From Spirochaetaceae bacterium (GTDB lineage Bacteria > Spirochaetota > Spirochaetia > Treponematales > Breznakiellaceae), in the NCBI GenBank assembly GCA_031255395.1, contig JAIRSQ010000088.1, positions 1 through 5,023 of the forward strand: 5,023 nucleotides of DNA, read 5' to 3'. Shown here one piece after another: positions 1 to 5,023 of the stretch. The notes beneath the pieces were generated by a model. It saw only the letters and a list, made by a program, of their open reading frames with translations. It was not told the DNA's origin and did no database searches. The first letter of the stretch is position 1. Every line of letters starts with the position of its first letter. The translations under genes and the position numbers were made by a program.

Positions 1-798
1 GGTGGTGCCGCCCGACGAGGCGGCAGCGCGGGCCCGAAACAGGGCGCGAACCTCCGCTACGATTTGGAAATCCCGTTCAAGGATGCGGTTTTTGGCACCA
101 AGGTCGAAATAAAATATTCGCGACAGGTAAGTTGTCCGGCCTGCAAAGGCAGCGGCGCGGAGAGCGGCTCCGGCAAAAAAGTATGCCCGACCTGCGGCGG
201 CGCCGGACAGATACGGCAGAGCGCGGGCTTCTTCTCGCTTGCCTCGACCTGCCACACCTGCGGCGGCGAAGGTTATGTGATCGAACATCCCTGCAAGGAA
301 TGCAAAGGCGCGGGAACCGTGAAACAGGAACAAAAGATCATGGTAACGATACCTAGCGGCGTTGAAAACGGGCGGCGCGTGATGATACGCTCGCAGGGAG
401 ACGCCGGCCCTAACGGCGGCCCGTGCGGCGACCTGTTCATTTTTATCCACGTAAAACCGCACGAATTTTTCGAGCGGCAGGACTCGGACCTGTACTGCGC
501 CGTCCCGATTTCCATGACGCAGGCGGCTCTTGGCGGCGACTTGCAGGTAAAAACCCTTGACGACAGGCTGGTCAAGATAAAGGTTCCGGCAGGAAGCCCG
601 AACGGGAAACTCCTGCGGCTACGCGAAGAAGGAATACCGGTATCCGGACGGCGGGGTGACTTTTACATCAAACTGATGGTGCAGATACCCTCCAAACTTT
701 CAAAAAAAGGCCGCCAGTTGCTCGAAGAATTCTCGCGGCTGGAAGGCGAGAATGACAAACCAGATCCGATACCGCTGTCCAACTTGAGAGGCGTCTAA
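1..798 (+). CDS. dnaJ: Chaperone protein DnaJ (5' end missing)
   Basis: DnaJ is the cytoplasmic Hsp40 co-chaperone that delivers unfolded clients to DnaK and stimulates its ATPase. Frame 1 is open from the first base to TAA at 796-798, giving 265 visible residues. They start in the Gly-rich linker, followed by the family's NLRYDLEI segment. All four zinc-binding CxxCxGxG motifs are present and intact: CPACKGSG (visible residues 45-52), CPTCGGAG (62-69), CHTCGGEG (84-91) and CKECKGAG (98-105). The two C-terminal beta domains follow, with the usual GDLFIFIHV and RRGDFYIKL strands, then the dimerisation tail. Full DnaJ is about 370-380 residues, so roughly the first 105, including the J domain with its HPD motif, lie upstream. 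No truncation or frameshift is visible in the part shown. It is probably co-transcribed with the next gene, 8 bp downstream. The wording around the zinc fingers recalls treponemal DnaJ. Family identity is near certain. Confidence 0.97.
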   Translation, partial: GGAARRGGSAGPKQGANLRYDLEIPFKDAVFGTKVEIKYSRQVSCPACKGSGAESGSGKKVCPTCGGAGQIRQSAGFFSLASTCHTCGGEGYVIEHPCKECKGAGTVKQEQKIMVTIPSGVENGRRVMIRSQGDAGPNGGPCGDLFIFIHVKPHEFFERQDSDLYCAVPISMTQAALGGDLQVKTLDDRLVKIKVPAGSPNGKLLRLREEGIPVSGRRGDFYIKLMVQIPSKLSKKGRQLLEEFSRLEGENDKPDPIPLSNLRGV

Positions 799-806
799 AA
801 AATCCG

Positions 807-2606
807 ATGCCTAAACAGGCCGGCCGCAAAAAAATTGGCACAAATTCGCCTGGCTTTATCTGCGTAACCTATCCGCTGGCGGCCTTGGTCGCGATACTCG
901 TCTTTAGACTCTTTTTTCCAAACGCCTTTCTAAGAGCTGGAGAGCCCGCATCGGGCACGGAATCGCAGATACTGGGCATTTTTCGCATCGGAAACAGCCT
1001 TACCCGTGGCATCCTCGATTTTATATCGCTTTTTCCGGCCATCCTTATGAGTGCCCAGTTCATACCGTTCCGTAAGATACCCGCCGGAAAATCCGCCCGC
1101 TACAGACGGTTTTCGCCCGAATTCTTCAAACTGCTGCTTCCCCAACTCGTAACCGCGCTGGTAACAACGGCAGTTTACAGCCTGCTGTTTCTGCTGGCGC
1201 GTCCGGTCTGCGCCGATTATCAGGTCGATATAAGAACGCTGAGTACGCTCTTCGAGGAGGCTAAGGAAAAAGCGATACTGTTTTCCAACAACGAGGACTG
1301 GACGGAAGCGTCGCGGTTTCTGTCGGTGTGCGAGCGTATCTGGCCGTCGAGCGACGGGCTTGCCAGTCTGCGGGAGATAGTCGGCAGGGGATTAACGCGC
1401 GTCAAATACAACCGCGGCGACGAGTCGAAGGCTCCTGCGGAGAATGTTTACGGACAGACGGAACTCGTGGACGCGCCGGGCGCTATAAGGCTTGCGGAGG
1501 CTGCCATGACGGAGGAGAGCTACTACAATGCCCACCGGCTTGCAATTATAGCGGAACGTCTTGCCGTGCCGGGCAGCGTAGAAGAGACACGCGCTGCCCG
1601 TATAGCGGGAGCGGCGTGGAACGCTATCGAAAGCCTTGAGCCTACCGTCGCCGAGCAGGAACAGCGCTCCATATATCGGCGGAAGCGGGAAGGCTACGAA
1701 GCGATGACCAGCGGCGACTGGACACGCGCTTACTACATATTCCGCTCCATGACGGAGGAGATTGAAAACGACCCGGACTTGCAAAATTTTTTCCAAATGT
1801 GCGTTGAAGGCGTAGGGCAAGCCGCGTTTTTTGTTAACGAAATGGATGCGCGGCTTGGCACGGAAATAACGGAACCGGTTTTTTCGCTGCCGCTGTTTGA
1901 GGCGGAAGGACGCGTTGTCATGCGCCTTGCATCAATTTCAAGCGCGGCTGATTACAGTTACGGCAAAGACCTTGAGATAGCCGCTTTCGATTCGGACCGG
2001 AATCCGCTGTACAGCGTGAAAGCCGCTTACGTCAAATTCTTGCCGATTTTCATAGACGAAAAACCGCTGACAATCGTCTATATGCAGGCGTTAAGCGGCG
2101 ACTATGAAGATATGCGCTGGGAGCCGTCATGGAGCGGCGTTCCGCCCGCGGACGCGCCACCAAACCAAATCGCTCTTGCGATAAGCTACGAAGACTTTCT
2201 GCTGGCCTCGGTGGCCGGAAAGGATCTTGACGGCTTTTTTATTAGCGATATTTGGGGGCTGTCGAAACGGCTTGCGTCTTACGGCTATATGCCCGAAGTT
2301 TACCAGGCTGAAATCGTACGGGTTGTAATGGAACCGCTGATGTTTCTGCCGTTGATGATGTGCGCTATTGTCGTAGGCTGGCGGTTGCGCGGCAGGAAGC
2401 GTCATTCGTTGATGGCCCTGCCGATGTTATTTCTTATGCCGCTCATGCTCAACGGTTTTGTACAAATATTACGAACCATGCTGAATGCCTGCGGTGTCTT
2501 TGCCGTGATGTCATTCGGCTTTACCGCCGCGCTTGCCGGCGGTTTCGCCGCCGCTTTCCTGCTCTTCGCGCTCTTCGCCGTGATTCTGGCCGCGCAGCGC
2601 AGTTAA
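807..2606 (+). CDS. Six-helix membrane protein, LptF/LptG-like permease with TPR-like insertion (hypothetical)
   Basis: A 599-residue inner-membrane protein that I do not recognise by name. Seen directly: hydrophobic helices at about residues 17-37, 66-87 and 108-133, then a long soluble part (134-504), then helices at about 505-526, 535-556 and 564-594. Basic stretches (KQAGRKK, RKIPAGKSARYRR, RLRGRKR) put both ends and two loops in the cytoplasm and the 370-residue middle in the periplasm. Residues 146-338 look all-helical, with three TPR-like hairpins (for example SGDWTRAYYIF at 302-312). Residues 345-478 look beta-rich. Known of LptF/LptG: six helices with a periplasmic beta-jellyroll between helices 3 and 4, and a conserved run from the jellyroll end into helix 4. 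Residues 479-530 (SDIWGLSKRLASYGY, a Tyr, then EP before helix 4) resemble that run. The LptF/G motif between helices 2 and 3 is not evident. ATG 807 is the only start that keeps helix 1; no good ribosome binding site precedes it, which fits coupling to dnaJ 8 bp upstream. The gene is certain; the LptF/G relation is inference. Confidence 0.85.
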   Translation: MPKQAGRKKIGTNSPGFICVTYPLAALVAILVFRLFFPNAFLRAGEPASGTESQILGIFRIGNSLTRGILDFISLFPAILMSAQFIPFRKIPAGKSARYRRFSPEFFKLLLPQLVTALVTTAVYSLLFLLARPVCADYQVDIRTLSTLFEEAKEKAILFSNNEDWTEASRFLSVCERIWPSSDGLASLREIVGRGLTRVKYNRGDESKAPAENVYGQTELVDAPGAIRLAEAAMTEESYYNAHRLAIIAERLAVPGSVEETRAARIAGAAWNAIESLEPTVAEQEQRSIYRRKREGYEAMTSGDWTRAYYIFRSMTEEIENDPDLQNFFQMCVEGVGQAAFFVNEMDARLGTEITEPVFSLPLFEAEGRVVMRLASISSAADYSYGKDLEIAAFDSDRNPLYSVKAAYVKFLPIFIDEKPLTIVYMQALSGDYEDMRWEPSWSGVPPADAPPNQIALAISYEDFLLASVAGKDLDGFFISDIWGLSKRLASYGYMPEVYQAEIVRVVMEPLMFLPLMMCAIVVGWRLRGRKRHSLMALPMLFLMPLMLNGFVQILRTMLNACGVFAVMSFGFTAALAGGFAAAFLLFALFAVILAAQRS

Positions 2607-2634
2607 TTGCCACTTATCCATTATATTTTGCCAC
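2607..2634 (+). repeat. Direct repeat TTGCCAC x2, upstream of apbE
   Basis: TTGCCAC occurs at 2607-2613 and again at 2628-2634, so the copies start 21 bp apart, about two helical turns. The second copy ends 2 bp before the TATAAT at 2637-2642. The spacing and place would suit a regulator binding the apbE promoter, but 7-bp repeats also arise by chance. No function is known. Confidence 0.35.
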
Positions 2635-2642
2635 GGTATAAT
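2614..2642 (+). promoter_or_regulatory. Candidate apbE promoter with perfect TATAAT
   Basis: A perfect -10 hexamer TATAAT lies at 2637-2642. At 17-bp spacing the -35 position (2614-2619) reads TTATCC, which matches TTGACA at only three places. TTGCCA at 2607-2612 is a better -35 but its spacer is 24 bp, too long. A start near 2649 would place transcription within about two bases of ATG 2651, so the message would be nearly leaderless; this agrees with the lack of a Shine-Dalgarno sequence there. No terminator separates the preceding gene, so read-through is also possible. Confidence 0.4.
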
Positions 2643-2650
2643 TGACGCAA

Positions 2651-3727
2651 ATGATGAAATTTCCGGCTGAAACGCGGGAATTCCGGCGGTTTATGGCTGT
2701 CGTTAACGCGACGGCGCTGGTCTGCCTCCTTTCCGTCTGCGGAAAGGAGGCACCGCGTGAGCGCGTGGAATATATTTTCGGCACAGTTTGTTCGATACGC
2801 CTGCAACAGGGCGGCAGTGACGATGTTTACCGCAGAATATTCGCGCGTCTGCGCGAAATAGACGATATATTCAGCGTGAACAAAACGGGAACGGTTTTTG
2901 ATGAGATAAACCGCGAAGCGGGAGCGCGTCCGGTGAAGGTTCCCGCCGAGGCTCTTCGCGTGCTCGACAGGGCACTGTACTTTGCGGAACTTTCCGGCGG
3001 AAAATTTGACCCCACGATAGGGCCGCTGGTAAAGCTGTGGGGCATAGGCTTGGGAGGCGAGAGCGTTCCGCCGCAAGACAAAATAGATGAGGCCCTTTCG
3101 TTAATAAACTGGCGCGATGTAGTTATCGACAGCGAAAACGGGACGGCGTTTCTTAAAAAAAAGAATATGGCACTCGATTTGGGCGGCGTAGTCAAAGGTT
3201 ACGCGGCAGACGAAGCTCTCGCAATCGTGATAGATTCCGGCGTTAAAGGCGCTTTGATTGATTTAGGCGGGAACATAATTGTCTACGGTGAAAAGCGCGC
3301 AAAACAGTCGGGCAAACCGTGGCGAATAGGCATTCAGGACCCGTTTAAAGAGCGGGGCGAATATATTGGCGTGCTTGAGATTGAAGGCGGCGCTGTCGTA
3401 ACTTCCGGCGATTACGAGCGTTTTTTCGAACAGGACGGCTTACGCTATCATCACATACTGTCAACGGAGACGGGCTATCCCGTTGAAAACGATGTAGTTG
3501 CCGTAACCGTAACGCAACGCGTTCCGCCGCGGGGCGGGATCGGCGGAGCTCTTGACGCCGACGCGCTTTCCACAACGCTGTTCGCGCTGGGAGCCGAAGA
3601 CGGTTTCTCGCTTGTCCGCCAAATGGACGGCACTGGGGCTGTCTTTGCGCTAAAAGACGGCAAAATACTTGTAACTCCGAATCTGCAAAACAGTTTTGCC
3701 GCCGCCGCTCATGCCGACGGGTATTAA
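2651..3727 (+). CDS. apbE: FAD:protein FMN transferase, ApbE/Ftp family, probable lipoprotein
   Basis: ApbE transfers FMN from FAD onto a Thr or Ser of extracytoplasmic flavoproteins such as RnfG or NqrC. The treponemal member (Ftp) is a lipoprotein that can also hydrolyse FAD. Residues here are counted from TTG 2642. Motifs in order: FGTVCS (46-51), GGKFDPTIGPLVKLWG (119-134), ALDLGGVVKGYAAD (177-190), LIDLGGNI (205-212), VTSGDYERFF (253-262), YHHIL (269-273) and DADALSTTLF (305-314). Asp307 and Thr311 correspond to the Mg-binding Asp/Thr pair. The length, about 358-361, is normal for the family. The N-terminus has a basic stretch (K6 to R16), a hydrophobic run (18-32) and a lipobox-like LSVC with Cys33; Val at -1 is atypical. 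Starts at TTG 2642, ATG 2651 and ATG 2654 all keep the basic region; none has a good ribosome binding site, so ATG 2651 is a choice. ATG 2693 would lose the positive charges. Odd: HHIL is followed by STETG instead of the usual DPxTG, and there is an extra Gly/Pro-rich loop at about 292-304. Possible partner proteins are not in view. Confidence 0.93.
   Translation: MMKFPAETREFRRFMAVVNATALVCLLSVCGKEAPRERVEYIFGTVCSIRLQQGGSDDVYRRIFARLREIDDIFSVNKTGTVFDEINREAGARPVKVPAEALRVLDRALYFAELSGGKFDPTIGPLVKLWGIGLGGESVPPQDKIDEALSLINWRDVVIDSENGTAFLKKKNMALDLGGVVKGYAADEALAIVIDSGVKGALIDLGGNIIVYGEKRAKQSGKPWRIGIQDPFKERGEYIGVLEIEGGAVVTSGDYERFFEQDGLRYHHILSTETGYPVENDVVAVTVTQRVPPRGGIGGALDADALSTTLFALGAEDGFSLVRQMDGTGAVFALKDGKILVTPNLQNSFAAAAHADGY
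2724..2751 (+). repeat. Perfect 12-bp inverted repeat inside the apbE leader
   Basis: Left arm GCCTCCTTTCCG (2724-2735), a four-base TCTG spacer (2736-2739), and right arm CGGAAAGGAGGC (2740-2751) are perfectly complementary. In RNA this gives a strong tetraloop hairpin. It lies in coding sequence at the lipobox; the Cys33 codon (2738-2740) falls at the loop. The right arm contains AAGGAGG, a full Shine-Dalgarno sequence, masked by the left arm. No T-run follows, so it is not a terminator. Its function is unknown. Confidence 0.8.
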
Positions 3728-3786
3728 ACTCCAATGTGAATAAAAATCGAAACGTAACTAATTCGGTCGGGGTTAAAGCCCTATAT

Positions 3787-3809
3787 AAAAAGCCTTGAAA
3801 AGGCTTTTT
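3787..3809 (+). terminator. Rho-independent terminator after apbE
   Basis: AAAAAGCCTT (3787-3796) and AAGGCTTTTT (3800-3809) form a stem closed by GAA, or an 8-bp stem with a 7-base loop. The right arm ends in five T. The A-run on the left side means it could also act on the opposite strand. It lies 60 bp past the apbE stop and would isolate apbE from the next gene. Confidence 0.8.
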
Positions 3810-3990
3810 ACAGCATATCCGGTTAAGCTATTCCATCACGGCCTTTGTCGGATTATGTTGACTGAACAGTTGCATCGAAACGATGAATTTAACAATGGTG
3901 AATATCGAAATAACAATATTTCATTACCTAATAGAACTTCGTCCATCAGCGGAGGTTTATTCAAACAGTGTGTTGACGATTAAAGGTATC

Positions 3991-4020
3991 TTGACCGTGT
4001 TGAAAAGAAATGTATATAGT
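3991..4020 (+). promoter_or_regulatory. Probable promoter of the flavin oxidoreductase gene
   Basis: TTGACC at 3991-3996 matches the -35 consensus in five of six places. A -10 is available as TATATA (4013-4018, 16-bp spacer) or TATAGT (4015-4020, 18-bp spacer). Transcription would begin near 4026, leaving a leader of about 30 bases that contains the ribosome binding site AGGGGA (4041-4046). A second TTGAC sits 18 bp upstream (3973-3977) but has no matching -10. Confidence 0.6.
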
Positions 4021-4055
4021 AAAAATATATGCCATATTATAGGGGAAAAGAAAGA

Positions 4056-5023
4056 ATGAAAACGTTGTTTGATAAAACTCAATTAGGGCGGATGCGGCTA
4101 AAAAACCGGTTCTTCCGGGCCGCAATCGGCGAAAAAACACCGGATGGACAGATAAACGAAAATATTTTGAACTTATACAAAGAACTTGCTTTGGGAGGAA
4201 CCGGAACCTTGATTACCGGTTTTACGCTGGTTGACGAATCTGAAAAGAATTTTCCCATGATGGCGTTTTATGATGATTCATTTTATGAGGGCCATAAAAC
4301 TTTAACGAATTTAGCGCATGAAAACGGCGCTAACATTATTTTACAATTAGTCTATGTCGGTTCGTATGCGATGGGTGAAATAACAGGCATGACCATTCTT
4401 GCGCCAAGCGCTGTGGAAAATTTAAACACAAAAGTATTGCCGCAAGAGATAACAGTTAAACAAATAAAAGCCATACAAGAAAAATTTTCCGAAGCCGCTT
4501 TACGTGCAAAGAGCGCCGGTTATGACGGGGTTGAAATACATGCGGCTCACGGCTTCCTGCTCAGCCAGTTTATGACTCCCCATTATAACCGGAGAACGGA
4601 TTTGTACGGCGGTTCCGCTGAGAATAGGGCCAGGATGCTGCTGGAAACTTACAGAGCTATACGTGAGGCAGTGGGAGCTGATTTTCCTGTATTGATAAAA
4701 ATAAACGTGAACGACGGTTTTGAAAACGGAGTCGCGTTTGAAGACGTGTTATACTTGTGTGACGAATTAACAAAACTAAAAGTTGACGCGATTGAAATCA
4801 GCGGCGCATTCAATATGTTTCCCCAAGGATCAACTTCATTCTTTAAAAAGGAAGCAGAGCAGATAGCCGCAAGGAATAATACAAAAATCATTATGACTGG
4901 CGGTAACAGGCATTTTGAAGAAATGACAGACATATTAAACAGTACAAAAATTGAATATTTTGGAATAGCCCGGCCTTTGATAAAAGAACCGGATTTAATT
5001 AACCGTTTTAAGGAGAAAACACT
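4056..5023 (+). CDS. Old Yellow Enzyme-family NADH:flavin oxidoreductase (3' end missing)
   Basis: A FMN-binding TIM-barrel oxidoreductase of the Old Yellow Enzyme / NADH:flavin oxidoreductase family, predicted cytoplasmic, which would use NAD(P)H to reduce activated alkenes or related acceptors. The frame runs from ATG 4056 to the window edge without a stop (322 residues). AGGGGA lies 9 bases before the start. Motifs: LKNRFFRAA (15-23), the LALGGTGTLITG strand (44-55), LQLVYVGS (96-103, in place of the common QLxHxGR), HAAHGFLLSQFMTP (162-175) with the His162/His165 substrate pair, NRRTDLYGGSAENR (178-191), VLIKIN (212-217), and the C-terminal flavin-phosphate regions TGGNR (281-285) and FGIARPLIKEPDL (302-314). 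Single-domain members run about 325-345 residues, so the end is close; some relatives carry a Cys-rich tail or fused domains, which cannot be excluded. Phe167 replaces the Tyr that acts as proton donor in YqjM and OYE1. The substrate cannot be told. The gene is A+T-richer than dnaJ to apbE, which may mean recent acquisition. Confidence 0.93.
   Translation, partial: MKTLFDKTQLGRMRLKNRFFRAAIGEKTPDGQINENILNLYKELALGGTGTLITGFTLVDESEKNFPMMAFYDDSFYEGHKTLTNLAHENGANIILQLVYVGSYAMGEITGMTILAPSAVENLNTKVLPQEITVKQIKAIQEKFSEAALRAKSAGYDGVEIHAAHGFLLSQFMTPHYNRRTDLYGGSAENRARMLLETYRAIREAVGADFPVLIKINVNDGFENGVAFEDVLYLCDELTKLKVDAIEISGAFNMFPQGSTSFFKKEAEQIAARNNTKIIMTGGNRHFEEMTDILNSTKIEYFGIARPLIKEPDLINRFKEKT

Larger units (their letters stand above)
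3728..4055. other. Intergenic stretch, A+T-rich, no convincing gene
   Basis: These 328 bases separate apbE from the oxidoreductase gene. They hold the terminator at 3787-3809 and the promoter at 3991-4020. G+C drops here (19 of 60 bases at 3901-3960). One small open frame, 3883-4059 (58 codons from ATG, ending in TGA that overlaps the next ATG as ATGA), has a fairly ordinary amino-acid mix (for example IELRPSAEVYSNSVL). It has no ribosome binding site, and the downstream promoter lies inside it. It could be the decayed end of a lost gene. I recognise nothing else, including no RNA gene. Confidence 0.6.

Noticed and set aside
1392..1820. 142-codon open frame on the - strand
   Set aside because: It lies opposite the repeat-rich part of the membrane protein and has no start signals or family motifs; it is a shadow of the + strand gene.
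2523..2543. Inverted repeat ACCGCCG...CGGCGGT
   Set aside because: It falls in Ala/Gly-rich coding sequence before the last membrane helix, where GCC and GGC codons make such arms common; no T-run follows.
2621..3076. 151-codon open frame on the - strand
   Set aside because: It overlaps the clear apbE gene in antisense and shows no domain; the + strand motifs explain the open frame.
3345..3734. 129-codon open frame on the - strand
   Set aside because: It is Arg-rich antisense to the conserved C-terminal half of apbE, typical of shadow frames in G+C-rich genes.
3770..3781. Short hairpin GGG-TTAAAG-CCC just before the terminator
   Set aside because: The stem is only three base pairs; too weak to call.
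3817..3853. Separated inverted repeat ATCCG / CGGAT in the intergenic stretch
   Set aside because: It has only five base pairs across a 27-base loop, expected by chance.
3795..3983. 62-codon open frame starting with TTG
   Set aside because: It starts inside the terminator stem, has no ribosome binding site, and shows no recognisable protein features.

Overview
The window carries four protein-coding genes, all on the + strand. It looks like a piece of chromosome from a spirochaete, probably Treponema-like. The evidence is the DnaJ sequence (zinc-finger spacing and the wording around the third and fourth CxxCxGxG motifs) and an ApbE that looks like a lipoprotein, as the treponemal flavin-trafficking protein is. 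That assignment is by recall and is moderate to low in confidence. No mobile element, CRISPR array, tRNA or rRNA was seen.

Layout. Positions 1-798 hold the 3' two thirds of dnaJ; the J domain lies upstream of the window. Eight bases later, in an apparent operon, comes a 599-residue membrane protein (807-2606). Its topology is three membrane helices, a large periplasmic part, then three more helices. Its C-terminal half reads like the LptF/LptG permease family, with TPR-like helical repeats added after helix 3. A short gap (2607-2650) has a perfect TATAAT and a 7-bp direct repeat. It is followed by an apbE/ftp-type FAD:protein FMN transferase (about 2651-3727) that begins with a lipoprotein-like leader. 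A perfect 12-bp inverted repeat sits inside that leader.

After apbE there is a rho-independent terminator (3787-3809) and a clear fall in G+C. In 60-base samples I counted 53% (541-600) and 58% (3181-3240), against 32% (3901-3960), 43% (4201-4260) and 35% (4441-4500). A gap with no convincing gene leads to a promoter at 3991-4020, a ribosome binding site, and an Old Yellow Enzyme-family flavin oxidoreductase (4056 to beyond the window end).

How the genes fit together. DnaJ is a cytoplasmic co-chaperone, and the membrane protein behind it is probably co-transcribed. ApbE attaches or processes flavin outside the cytoplasm, and the final gene is itself a flavin (FMN) enzyme. The terminator and the composition change suggest those two are separate units rather than one flavin operon. 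The points most worth following are the LptF/G-like permease with its repeat insertion, and the ApbE leader hairpin, which hides a full Shine-Dalgarno sequence.
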